Shown here piece after piece: positions 16,221 to 24,289 of a stretch of DNA of 64,000 nt. The position numbers and the translations under genes are program-made. Each line of letters starts with the position of its first letter. Position 1 is the stretch's first letter. The notes under the pieces were generated by a model, which ran no database searches, had not been told where the DNA came from, and worked only from the letters and a program-made list of their open reading frames with translations. Origin of the DNA: Fertoeibacter niger (GTDB taxonomy: Bacteria; Pseudomonadota; Alphaproteobacteria; Rhodobacterales; Rhodobacteraceae); the NCBI RefSeq assembly GCF_009380135.2, contig NZ_WHUT02000015.1, positions 1-64,000 of the forward strand, written 5' to 3'.

Positions 16221-17144
16221 TCACTCTTCCGGCGTGCTGTTCACCACCGGGTTGCGCAGGCTGCCGATCCCCTGCACATGACCCACCACCACATCGCCCG
16301 GGAGCAGCCATTCCTGCGGGGTGCGGCCTGCGCCCACGCCTTCGGGCGTGCCGCTGGCGATGATGTCGCCCGGTTCCAGCGTAATGCCGGTGGAGATGTC
16401 GGCGATCAGTTCATCGACCTTGAACAGCATGTGGCGCGTGTTCGAGCGCTGTTTTTCCACGCCGTTGACCGTCAGCCACAGGTCAAGCACCTGCGGATCG
16501 GGGATGTCATCGGCGGTCACGATGCAGGGCCCGAAGGGGGCATAGCTGTCCATGCCCTTGGAGAATATCCATTGCCCTGCGCGGCGGTTGTCGCGGGCGG
16601 AAACGTCGATCATCACCGAATAGCCGAAAACATGCGCCAGGGCGTCTTCGCGCCGGATGCGCCGCGCCGTGGTGCCGATGATGACGGCCAGTTCCACCTC
16701 CCAATCCAGTTGCTTGGTCATCTTCGCATTGTGCTCGATCGCGTCGCCCGGCCCGATCACCGTCGTCGGCGGCTTGGAAAACACCACCGGCTGCTTCGGC
16801 AGGTCTTTCGACGTGTCCAGCGAGGCGGCACTTTCCGCGACATGCTCGACATAGTTCAGCCCGATGCCGAAGATGTTCTTCCGTGGCCGCGGGATAGGGG
16901 CCAGCAGCCGCACATTGGCCAGCGCGGTGGCCGAGCCGGGTTTGTGCCGGCCTTCTGCCGCCTCCAGACAGGCGCGCAGGGTGTCAAGCCCGGGGCGGCC
17001 CGTGTCGATCAGCCCCAACATGGTCGCAGGCAGGTGTTCGCCCTGCCCCGCCGCCAGCATTTCCACATCGACGACAAGATCGCCCTCGATCACGCCAAGC
17101 CGTGCAGCGCCTTCAACCGAGGCGCGGTAAGTCACAAATTTCAT
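16221..17144 (-). CDS. Fumarylacetoacetate hydrolase family protein
   Basis: A 307-residue protein of the FAH superfamily. The signature blocks are KNIFGIGLNYVEH, then FSKPPTTVIGPGDAIEHN, then the metal-binding WEVELAVIIG with its glutamate, and GDIIASGTPEGVGAGR near the end. Family members hydrolyse or decarboxylate acylpyruvates such as fumarylpyruvate or maleylpyruvate. Lying ten bases after the gentisate-dioxygenase-like gene, the natural reading is a hydrolase for the ring-opened acylpyruvate. A second, more divergent FAH gene is at 59307. Confidence 0.88.
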   Translation of the reverse strand: MKFVTYRASVEGAARLGVIEGDLVVDVEMLAAGQGEHLPATMLGLIDTGRPGLDTLRACLEAAEGRHKPGSATALANVRLLAPIPRPRKNIFGIGLNYVEHVAESAASLDTSKDLPKQPVVFSKPPTTVIGPGDAIEHNAKMTKQLDWEVELAVIIGTTARRIRREDALAHVFGYSVMIDVSARDNRRAGQWIFSKGMDSYAPFGPCIVTADDIPDPQVLDLWLTVNGVEKQRSNTRHMLFKVDELIADISTGITLEPGDIIASGTPEGVGAGRTPQEWLLPGDVVVGHVQGIGSLRNPVVNSTPEE

Positions 17145-17153
17145 GGTCTGTCC

Positions 17154-18275
17154 TTAAAGCAGGGGCTGTTGGCCGCCGTTGTCGCCGAAAGCCTCTTCAC
17201 GGTAGAGACCCAGGGCGCGCATCACCGGCAGATCGTTCAGGCAGAAAAGGCAGGCATCCTCGCGGTCCGACGCATTGACATGCTCATGCCAGGCCCAGGA
17301 CGGCACGCAGAAGATGTCACGCTCGGCCCAGTCAAACCGCTTGCCGTTGATGATCGAATGACCGCGGCCCTTGGCCACGTGATAAAGATAGCTGCCGGTA
17401 TGGCGATGCGCGCGGGTGTGCTCGCCCGGTCGCAGCATCTGCATGCTCGCGCCCAGCGTCTGCATCACCGGGCCGTTCGTGACCGGGTTCACATATTCCA
17501 TCATCACGCCATCAAACGGGCTGCCATCCGTGCAACCTGCATATTTCGTCAGCGCCTCATAGGTCGGCGCCCATTCATACTTGAACATCGGGCTATAGCC
17601 CTTGCGCCAGCTTTCGCCGTAAGGCGTCAGGCCCGGATTGCCCCAGGTCCGGGTCATGTCATCGACGGCATATCCCACCGCCTGATTCAGGTCCGGATGC
17701 ACCTCGTAGAAGTTCGCCTCCATCGCGTTGACGAAGGGGATGTCCAGCCCGTCTTGCCACAGGCACAAGGATCCATCCGCGCTGACACCATGTTCATGCC
17801 ACGTCCCGTTCGGGGTCAGCACAAAGTCATTCGCGCCCAGCGTCATCTTGTGGCCATCGACCACCGTATAGGCCCCGCGTCCTTCCATGATGAAACGAAT
17901 GGCCGATGCCGAGTGGCGGTGCGCGCCTGCCACCTCGCCCGGGTTCATCACCTGAAGGCCAGCGTAAATCCACCCCACCGCCGCCGCCACGTCCTGCCGC
18001 CCGGGGTTGTTCAGGTAGATCACCCGCCGCCCCGCCTTTTCCGGTGTCACCAGATCGACCGACCGGACCACATGATCGCGCAGATCCTTGTAGCGCCAGA
18101 CTATCGGGACCGACCGGCTTTTCGGTGCCCAAGGCTCGATCTTGTTCGCCACGGTCCACAGCGCGCCCGCGTGGAACCCCTCCAGCTGGTCGTAATAGGC
18201 CAGAAGTTCAGGCGTATCCTCGACATTGGCGCGACCGGCAACATCCTCACGATGATTTTCGCGTTCGGTGGCCAT
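17154..18275 (-). CDS. Gentisate 1,2-dioxygenase-like bicupin
   Basis: A 373-residue two-cupin protein of the length typical of gentisate dioxygenases. The first cupin shows MNPGEVAGAHRHSASAIRFIMEGRGAYT, with the His-x-His iron-binding pair and later glycines; the second shows RPGEHTRAHRHTGSYLYHVAKGRG. The PNGTWHEHG and PSWAWHEH segments are also characteristic. The ATG at 18275 follows GGGAGGGAG and is preferred to one at 18308. It is the first gene of the minus-strand operon GDO-FAH-nitrilase-flavin reductase and is divergent from a GntR regulator. Gentisate or a substituted or amino analogue (such as 5-aminosalicylate) are possible substrates. Confidence 0.87.
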   Translation of the reverse strand: MATERENHREDVAGRANVEDTPELLAYYDQLEGFHAGALWTVANKIEPWAPKSRSVPIVWRYKDLRDHVVRSVDLVTPEKAGRRVIYLNNPGRQDVAAAVGWIYAGLQVMNPGEVAGAHRHSASAIRFIMEGRGAYTVVDGHKMTLGANDFVLTPNGTWHEHGVSADGSLCLWQDGLDIPFVNAMEANFYEVHPDLNQAVGYAVDDMTRTWGNPGLTPYGESWRKGYSPMFKYEWAPTYEALTKYAGCTDGSPFDGVMMEYVNPVTNGPVMQTLGASMQMLRPGEHTRAHRHTGSYLYHVAKGRGHSIINGKRFDWAERDIFCVPSWAWHEHVNASDREDACLFCLNDLPVMRALGLYREEAFGDNGGQQPLL

Positions 18276-18326
18276 GGGTTCTCCCTCCCCGGTGGTGCAA
18301 CGATGCACCCGACTATGCCACCCTGT

Positions 18327-18357
18327 ATTTTCGATGACAATAACGATTTTCGAAAAT
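18327..18357. promoter_or_regulatory. Candidate GntR operator: repeat and palindrome in divergent promoter
   Basis: ATTTTCGA occurs at 18327-18334 and again at 18346-18353, 19 bases apart, about two turns of the helix on the same face. The second copy is part of a perfect 12-base palindrome ATTTTCGAAAAT (18346-18357). The site lies between the divergent dioxygenase operon (start 18275) and the GntR gene (start 18416), where a GntR autorepressor would be expected to bind. Confidence 0.6.
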
Positions 18358-18415
18358 TATGAATTTGCACGTTGCAGCACCGCTGGATAAGCTGGCCCCA
18401 TACAAGGATAAGATC

Positions 18416-19060
18416 ATGACCCTGGCCGAAAAAGCCTATGTTTCTCTGCGCAAGGACATCGTCGAAGGCTGTTTCGCGCCCGAAAGCCCGCTGCGCCTTG
18501 CTGACCTGTCAGAGCGTTACGGCATGGGTTTCTCTCCCCTGCGCGAGGCGCTGAACCGGTTGCAGGCCGAACGCCTTGTCACCGCCGAGTCGCTGCGCGG
18601 CTTCCGCGTCTCGGCCCGGTCGCTGGCCGAATTCGAGGATGCCCTGCAAGCCCGCCTTCTGGTCGAGACCGAGGCCCTGCGCCTGTCGATAGCCAAAGGG
18701 GATGATGCCTGGGAGGCGAAAGTTGTCGCCACGCTTTACGCGCTTCGCCAGCAGACCAAACGCGAGGGTGGCGATGTCGATGAGCTGAAGACCCGCCACC
18801 ATGCCTTTCACCGCTCGCTGCTGGCGGCTTGCGGGTCGGATTGGCTGCTGGATTTCTTCGAACGCCTCTACGCCGCGACCGAGCGTTACCGCATCCCCGC
18901 CCTTACTGCCGCCGGCCCGCAAAAGCGCGACATCGACGCCGAACATGGCGCCATTGCCGAAGCGGTGCTTGCCCGTGACACGACAGCGGCCGAAGCATTG
19001 TTGCGGGAACACTATCTGCGGACGGCCGTCACGATTCGCCACGGCATGTCAGCAACCTGA
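18416..19060 (+). CDS. GntR family transcriptional regulator (FCD domain)
   Basis: A 214-residue regulator. The N-terminal winged helix-turn-helix reads LAEKAYVSLRKDIVEGCFAPESPLRLADLSERYGMGFSPLREALNRLQAERLV, standard for GntR/FadR types, followed by an all-helical FCD ligand domain (ARLLVETEALRLSIA, HHAFHRSLLAACGSDWLL). The ATG at 18416 follows AAGGATAAG and gives the normal family start; an ATG at 18359 would add 19 residues and overlap the operator. It is divergent from the gentisate-dioxygenase-like operon and most likely represses it until an acidic intermediate binds. Confidence 0.87.
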   Translation: MTLAEKAYVSLRKDIVEGCFAPESPLRLADLSERYGMGFSPLREALNRLQAERLVTAESLRGFRVSARSLAEFEDALQARLLVETEALRLSIAKGDDAWEAKVVATLYALRQQTKREGGDVDELKTRHHAFHRSLLAACGSDWLLDFFERLYAATERYRIPALTAAGPQKRDIDAEHGAIAEAVLARDTTAAEALLREHYLRTAVTIRHGMSAT

Positions 19061-19534
19061 TCGGCAACGCAGGTTCGCCGCTACCTCGCGGCTGTGGTTC
19101 GACCGATCTTGCAACTTGATGCAGAAACCGCCGTCAGACAGAACCGGGTCCGTCCCCGGCCCTTTCAACAGGGTGTGGCGCGCGGGCATGGTCTGCCACC
19201 ATCGCGGCTGACCATGCCCTAGTGCCAAAATTGTGCCCGTCGGCGTGACCTGTCAGAAAACGCTGACCAGCAGCATCAGTCTGACATCCCACGGACCGGG
19301 GATCGGCATGGGGATGGGCATCGACCGCACACCCATCGCCATCGCGAATGCATCCCCAGAACGGGCGACCCACGGCCGCCTCGGGATGGACGACAACCAC
19401 AACTGCCATCGTCGCGCATTCAACGGAAAGAATTGCACCGCGACGTGCCGCGTCCCGGATCGAAGGGGGACGCGACACATGCAGATGGCAGGGCGGCAAC
19501 CGTGCCAGCCGCACGGTTGCCGCGGTGCTTCAGG
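19061..19534. other. Non-coding gap with terminator-like stem-loop
   Basis: No supported gene lies between the GntR stop and the RTX protein stop. Open frames here have poor codon structure. The only clear structure is a perfect 11-base-pair stem (CGGCAACCGTG at 19494-19504 with CACGGTTGCCG at 19512-19522, loop seven bases), just beyond the RTX gene end on the minus strand. Confidence 0.6.
19494..19522 (-). terminator. Stem-loop after the RTX gene
   Basis: A perfect 11-base-pair GC-rich stem with a seven-base loop starts 13 bases beyond the RTX protein stop codon. It is placed where the long exopolysaccharide transcript would end. No clear T run follows on the minus strand, so termination strength is uncertain. 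Confidence 0.6.
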
Positions 19535-21490
19535 TCAGACGAGGAACAGGTCCAGCGACATCGCGGTCATGTCGGGCAGGCCCGAAAGGGTTACGCTGTC
19601 GCCGGTGGCAAAACTGATCAACGCGGTCGTGCCGATGGTCCGCAGCATTGCGCCTGACAGGTCGCCGAAATCGAGGTGATCCATGCCGAGGGTGAAGCCC
19701 TTGATGGAATCGCGGCCAAAGCCGGCCTCGAACACGAACAGATCGGCCCCCGCCCCGCCCGAGAGCAGGTCGTTGCCCGCCCCGCCGTTCAGCACGTCAC
19801 CGTCCTGCCCGGCGGCCAGCGTATCGGCCCCGGCCCCGCCGAACAGGCTGTCGCCCCCCGACCCGCCGAACAGCTTGTCGTTGCCATCGCCGCCATAAAG
19901 CGCATCGCGCCCCGTGCCTGCGAAAAGGTTGTCATTGCCAGCGCCGCCGTAAAGAATGTCGTCGCCCGCCTCGCCGAACAACTGATCAGCACCGTCAAGG
20001 CCCGACAACATGTTGGCGTTGGCGTTGCCCACCATCTTGTTGGCGGCGGCGTTCCCCGTGCCGGTTGCCGCAGCCGAGCCTTCGGCCAGCCAAAGCTCCT
20101 CAAACCCTGTGGCAAGGGTGTGTGACAGCGTCGAAATCACCTTGTCATGCCCCGACCCGCCAGCTTCCGAGATCACGTCGTCCGCATCGTCGATGTAGTA
20201 GACATCGTCGCCCGCGCCACCAAACATGGTGTCGGCCCCCGCCTGCCCGTCCAGAACATCGTTGCCATCGCCACCCACAAGAAGGTCGGCCCCGTCCCCG
20301 GCACGGATGAAATCATTGCCCGCGCCGCCATAGATGTCATCGTCGCCCAAGCCCGCCGTGATCTTGTCGTTGCCGCCATAGCCCATGATCACCTCGGCCA
20401 ATCCATCGCTGCCGTCGATCATGTTGCCCTGTGCGTCGGTGTAACCCACATGCATCTGGTCATCTCCCTCGGTTCCATCCACGGGCGAGGGGGCCAGGGT
20501 GACAAAGCCGGTGTCGGCCGTGCCGGTCACATCCGCGATGGCATAGGTAAAGGTGACTGGCGCGCCATCCGTCACGGCCCAGACGGTCACGCTGTCATCG
20601 GCGTTCAGGCGCAGCCGGTCGCCGGTGCCAAGCGTGACCGTCTGGCCCACTGTCACAGGCTGGTCGTTCAGGTGGGTGACATGCACGCCTGTGCGCCCGG
20701 TGGTGGTATCGTTGGCCAGAAGGTGCGCCGTCACCTCGCCCTTCGACGTGACCGCAATGGTATCGTCAATGGCAATCAGCGCAGTCTGGATGCTGTCGGC
20801 CACGATCAGCAATGCGCTGTCATACACCCGGTCCCCGGCGTCGGCGATACCGATGCGGATGGAGTTGACCTGCCCGGGCAGAACCGGGGCCTTCAGCGTC
20901 AGCACCACGGTCAACCCGTCCATCTCGGTGTTGTAGGCACCTGCACCGTTGTCGCGGTACAGGTTGGGGTTCTGATCGGTGTTGATGTTGTCGATCGAGA
21001 TGTCGCCATCCCCAAGTGCCAGCGCAATCTTGGTGCCGTTCACCCAGATGCCCACGGCGTCGTTAAAGCCCGAATTCACCCATTCCGGATATTCTTCGGA
21101 CGCGAAGACCAGCTGCATCGTCAGCGTGTCGCCAACAGGCACGAAACTGGCGTTCAGGAAGGCCCCGTCATAGGTGGGCACGCCGGCGATGGCGTTCATG
21201 CCCGGGTCGCCGTTCACCCCCGCCACCTGTTCCGAGGTGGACGGCGAGGCATTGGCCTGCCCCGCGGCATTGGTGAACCGGGTGGCAAGGCCGGTCGACA
21301 GGATCACACCCTGCGCAGAGGGAACAGCCCCCGGCGACACGGTAGACCCTTGTGCATAGATGCCGGCCGATCGGGCGTCGCCTTGATAGAGCGCCGAGAT
21401 CACGGTGACCCCGTCACCGAACATTGTTTCGGCCATCGTCAGGGCGCTGACACCGGTGGTAACAGGAAGAAGAGAAGCGGATACGGACAT
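19535..21490 (-). CDS. Choice-of-anchor L / RTX calcium-binding protein, type I secreted
   Basis: A 651-residue acidic protein with no N-terminal signal peptide. Residues 1 to about 240 resemble the choice-of-anchor L domain (VISALYQGDARSAGIY, VILSTGLA, LVFASEEYPEWVNSGFNDAVGIWVNG). A beta-rich linker follows to about residue 340. Then come many RTX nonapeptides (GGAGNDFIRAGDGADLL, GGDGNDVLDGQAGADT, GGAGNDLLSGGAGADLF) that bind calcium. The C-terminus, FGDLSGAMLRTIGTTALISFATGDSVTLSGLPDMTAMSLDLFLV, fits a type I secretion signal. It sits 37 bases after the sugar-transferase gene, suggesting a surface or matrix protein made with the polysaccharide. No secretion ATPase is present in the window. 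Confidence 0.85.
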   Translation of the reverse strand: MSVSASLLPVTTGVSALTMAETMFGDGVTVISALYQGDARSAGIYAQGSTVSPGAVPSAQGVILSTGLATRFTNAAGQANASPSTSEQVAGVNGDPGMNAIAGVPTYDGAFLNASFVPVGDTLTMQLVFASEEYPEWVNSGFNDAVGIWVNGTKIALALGDGDISIDNINTDQNPNLYRDNGAGAYNTEMDGLTVVLTLKAPVLPGQVNSIRIGIADAGDRVYDSALLIVADSIQTALIAIDDTIAVTSKGEVTAHLLANDTTTGRTGVHVTHLNDQPVTVGQTVTLGTGDRLRLNADDSVTVWAVTDGAPVTFTYAIADVTGTADTGFVTLAPSPVDGTEGDDQMHVGYTDAQGNMIDGSDGLAEVIMGYGGNDKITAGLGDDDIYGGAGNDFIRAGDGADLLVGGDGNDVLDGQAGADTMFGGAGDDVYYIDDADDVISEAGGSGHDKVISTLSHTLATGFEELWLAEGSAAATGTGNAAANKMVGNANANMLSGLDGADQLFGEAGDDILYGGAGNDNLFAGTGRDALYGGDGNDKLFGGSGGDSLFGGAGADTLAAGQDGDVLNGGAGNDLLSGGAGADLFVFEAGFGRDSIKGFTLGMDHLDFGDLSGAMLRTIGTTALISFATGDSVTLSGLPDMTAMSLDLFLV

Positions 21491-21527
21491 TGGAGCAGAC
21501 TTTCAGAAAGGTTGAGGGGGGGGGATT

Positions 21528-22217
21528 TCAGTAGGCGCCACGCCCCGACAGCACGGCCTGGGCGGTGCGGGCGAGGATGGACAGGTCGTTCGAAAGGCGG
21601 CCGTCGCGGACGTAGGCCACGTCCATGCGCACCATGTCGTCAAAGCCCACCTCGGCACGGCCCGACACCTGCCACAGGCCGGTGATGCCGGGCAGGACGG
21701 CCAGCCGCTCCAGCGCGTGGGGCGGATAGGCGCGCACTTCTTCGGGCAGGGCGGGGCGGGGGCCGACCAAAGACATCTCGCCCCGCAGCACGTTGAAAAT
21801 CTGGGGCAGTTCGTCCAGCGACAGGCGGCGCAACACGCGGCCGACGGGCGTGACGCGCGGGTCGGTGCGGGATTTGAAGCAAAGGCCCTCGCGGTCGGAT
21901 TGCGCCAGAAGGGCGGCACGGCGGGCCTCGGCATCGGCATGCATGGACCGGAACTTGATCATCCCGAACGGCACGCCGCCGCGCCCGATGCGGCTTTGCA
22001 CAAAGAACACCGGCCCCGGCCCGGACAGCCGCACCGCCACGGCAATGGCCAGCATCAAGGGCCAGATCGCCAGCAGGCCCAATGCGACCAGCGTCACGTC
22101 AAGCGGGCGTTTCCAGCGCGGCAACGGCTGGGGCGCTGGCAGCAGATGGAGGGCAGAGCGGGCGGGCGATGCCGGAAAGGCGGGCGAACGGGCAAGGGCA
22201 AACATCGGGCGTCTCAT
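21528..22217 (-). CDS. Exopolysaccharide initiating sugar transferase (WcaJ/ExoY family)
   Basis: A 229-residue bacterial sugar transferase. After an N-terminal membrane helix (DVTLVALGLLAIWPLMLAIAVAVRL) come the family blocks: GPVFFVQSRIGRGGVPFGMIKFRSMHADA, then GRVLRRLSLDELPQIFNVLRGEMSLVGPRPALPEEV, and LPGITGLWQVSGRAEV. It transfers a sugar phosphate to undecaprenyl phosphate to start repeat-unit synthesis. Its short length, with a single membrane helix, fits the ExoY subtype rather than five-helix WcaJ/WbaP. The ATG at 22217 lies 23 bases after the Wzc-like gene stop; no strong ribosome site is seen. Confidence 0.9.
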   Translation of the reverse strand: MRRPMFALARSPAFPASPARSALHLLPAPQPLPRWKRPLDVTLVALGLLAIWPLMLAIAVAVRLSGPGPVFFVQSRIGRGGVPFGMIKFRSMHADAEARRAALLAQSDREGLCFKSRTDPRVTPVGRVLRRLSLDELPQIFNVLRGEMSLVGPRPALPEEVRAYPPHALERLAVLPGITGLWQVSGRAEVGFDDMVRMDVAYVRDGRLSNDLSILARTAQAVLSGRGAY

Positions 22218-22239
22218 CAGGGTTTGGGGTTGCAAGGGG

Positions 22240-24285
22240 TCAGGCGGGCAGGCCGGGGTCGCCGGCATGGGCGCGGGTAAAGACAAGGGCACCTCCCTGC
22301 CGGGGCAGATTGTCGAGGCGCAGGATATGGGCGGCGACGGTCGCCTTGCCGTCCTCAGGGCGCACATCGGCCAGGCCGATGTCACTGGCCGACAACAGAA
22401 GCTCGGTCATCAGGCTGGCGGATGGGCTTTGGGCGCAGATCAGGATCAGGTCGCGGCCGGTCGCCAGGTTGGCCAGCGCGCGCCGGATCGCGATGATGCC
22501 TGCGGTGCTGTCGGTCGTGCGCGGGTCAAGACCGGCGGGCAGGACATGCAGGCCATCGGCCAGCACGGTGGGTGCGGGCGCCTGGCCCAGCAGGGCCTCG
22601 CGCCAGCCCGGCGCCTCTGACAGGCCAAGTGTGCGGCTGATGCCTTGCGCGCAAAGGTCGGCGTCGATCAGCAAGACGCGGGTTCCGGCCTGCGCGAAAC
22701 TGCGGGCCAGGGCAAGGGCATCGTCGGCGGGGGCGCCCCGGTCGAGCCGGGCAAAGGTGACGATGCGGGTTCGCCCGGGTGGATGGGGATGGCGCAGCGG
22801 GTGCAGTTGCAGCGCGTTGCGCAACCGGTCGGGTTCAGATGCGGCCGGGCGGCGGCGGGGCACCACGCGCAGCACCGGCACCAGATGGCCAAAGCGCCCC
22901 AGCGCGTCGGAATGGCGCACCCGCCCCGACGCCAGCCCAAGCACCAGCGCCAGCGCAAAGGGCAACACGCCGCCCCCGGCGAGGCCCGCTGCCGCCAGCA
23001 TCTTGCTGCTGTCCTCGGCCGGTTCGGCGGGTTCGGTGGCGGGCGACAGGATCGCGGTATAGCCGGGCAGCGCGCGCCCGGCTTCCAGCCGGATCACCTC
23101 CAGAGCGCTGCTGGTTTCCTCCAGCAGCTTGCGCACATCGTCGGCCTCTTCCTTCAGGGCCGCCAGTTCGGCCCGCTTGCTGTTCAGCTCGCGCGCCTCG
23201 GTGCGGGCGGCGGCAAGCTGGGCCGTCACCTTTTCCAGCAGGGCCGCGATCTCGGCCGTGCTGGCCTCAGGATCTGCGCCCGACGTGTCGGTCAGCGCGC
23301 CGGTCTGGCCCAGCACCTTGATCTGCTCGCGCCGCTCGGCCATGGCGCGGTCGACCACGGCGATCTGTTCGCGAAGGTCGCGCACCTGACGGCTGTCTTC
23401 CGGATAGCGCTGCAAAAACGTCGAAAGCTCGGCCTCGCGCTTGGCGCGGTCAAAGTTCAGGTCGGCCAGCGCGCGGTCCAGCAGCGTGGCGCGCATGATC
23501 TCGTCATCCGACATGTCGGCCGAGGATTCGCCACTGGCAGTGCGCATCGCGGCCAGCGTGGCCTCCACCTCGGCGCGGCGGGCGGCCAGCGCGTCGATCT
23601 GGGCAATCTTCTCGACATGCGCCTTGGCCAGCGCGTCGATGCCGTATTCGCCCCCCACCTGCAACGTGCGGCGGCGGATGTCGGCCTGCCGCGCCAGTAG
23701 ATCGGCCTCACGCGATTGCAGTTCGGCCAGGCGCACGTCGCTGCGGGCGGATTCCGCCTCGGCCTGCAAGTCCAGATAGGCGGCAACCACGGCGTTCACC
23801 TTGGCCGCGGCGAAGCCCGTGTCGCGGGACATGGTGTTCAGGGTGATCAGGCTGTCGTTGCGCTTGACCTCGATCGAACCGGCCAGGTCGCGCGTCGTCA
23901 TGTCGGCGGCCAGCGTGGGCCAGTCACGGGCCAGTGCGCTGCGCGCGCGGTCCATCACCGGGTTCGAGGCGACCGAGGTCGTCTCGGCCTTCACGAAGCT
24001 GTCGAAGGTTTTCAGCACGGAATCGTCGCCCGTGCGGTAGAGGATGTTCGATTCCTGCGGAAACACCCGCAGGATCGCCCCGCTTTCATAAAGCCGCACC
24101 CCCGACAGCCAGCCGCCGGTGGCCAAGGCCGGGCCAAGCAGCGCGCCTGCCAACCCCGCCGCCAGCCAGCGCCCGCGCATCGCGCGCGTCAGGCCCGCAA
24201 GCGGATTTTGCTCGGGCATGGCGGGCGGCTCGGCCATGGGCAGCGCCTCGGCGGTGGAAATGTCGATGTCGGAATGCGCGGTCAT
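22240..24285 (-). CDS. Wzc/ExoP-like chain-length protein with inactive kinase domain
   Basis: A 681-residue protein. A cytoplasmic leader precedes the first membrane helix (about 44-62), then a long periplasmic region rich in coiled coil (about 180-420), then a second membrane helix (MLAAAGLAGGGVLPFALALVLGLASG, about 455-480). The C-terminal part resembles a bacterial tyrosine kinase domain and keeps Walker A' (VLLIDADLC). However, the P-loop position reads FARLDRGAPADDAL instead of a G-x-G-K-S/T loop, Walker B reads LILICAQSP, and no tyrosine cluster is present at the end. It probably controls chain length and export without kinase activity. It is flanked by the sugar transferase and a glycosyltransferase gene. 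Confidence 0.83.
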   Translation of the reverse strand: MTAHSDIDISTAEALPMAEPPAMPEQNPLAGLTRAMRGRWLAAGLAGALLGPALATGGWLSGVRLYESGAILRVFPQESNILYRTGDDSVLKTFDSFVKAETTSVASNPVMDRARSALARDWPTLAADMTTRDLAGSIEVKRNDSLITLNTMSRDTGFAAAKVNAVVAAYLDLQAEAESARSDVRLAELQSREADLLARQADIRRRTLQVGGEYGIDALAKAHVEKIAQIDALAARRAEVEATLAAMRTASGESSADMSDDEIMRATLLDRALADLNFDRAKREAELSTFLQRYPEDSRQVRDLREQIAVVDRAMAERREQIKVLGQTGALTDTSGADPEASTAEIAALLEKVTAQLAAARTEARELNSKRAELAALKEEADDVRKLLEETSSALEVIRLEAGRALPGYTAILSPATEPAEPAEDSSKMLAAAGLAGGGVLPFALALVLGLASGRVRHSDALGRFGHLVPVLRVVPRRRPAASEPDRLRNALQLHPLRHPHPPGRTRIVTFARLDRGAPADDALALARSFAQAGTRVLLIDADLCAQGISRTLGLSEAPGWREALLGQAPAPTVLADGLHVLPAGLDPRTTDSTAGIIAIRRALANLATGRDLILICAQSPSASLMTELLLSASDIGLADVRPEDGKATVAAHILRLDNLPRQGGALVFTRAHAGDPGLPA

Positions 24286-24289
24286 CGGT

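Noticed and set aside
15519-18362. A 947-codon open frame on the plus strand opposite the nitrilase, FAH and dioxygenase genes
   Set aside because: It is antisense to three well-supported genes, rich in His, Arg, Gln and Gly with no family motifs, and is a typical shadow of GC-rich codon use.
20000-20500. Tandem repeats that might be read as a DNA repeat array
   Set aside because: They are the codons of RTX nonapeptides inside the calcium-binding protein gene; there are no direct DNA repeats of CRISPR type here or elsewhere in the window.
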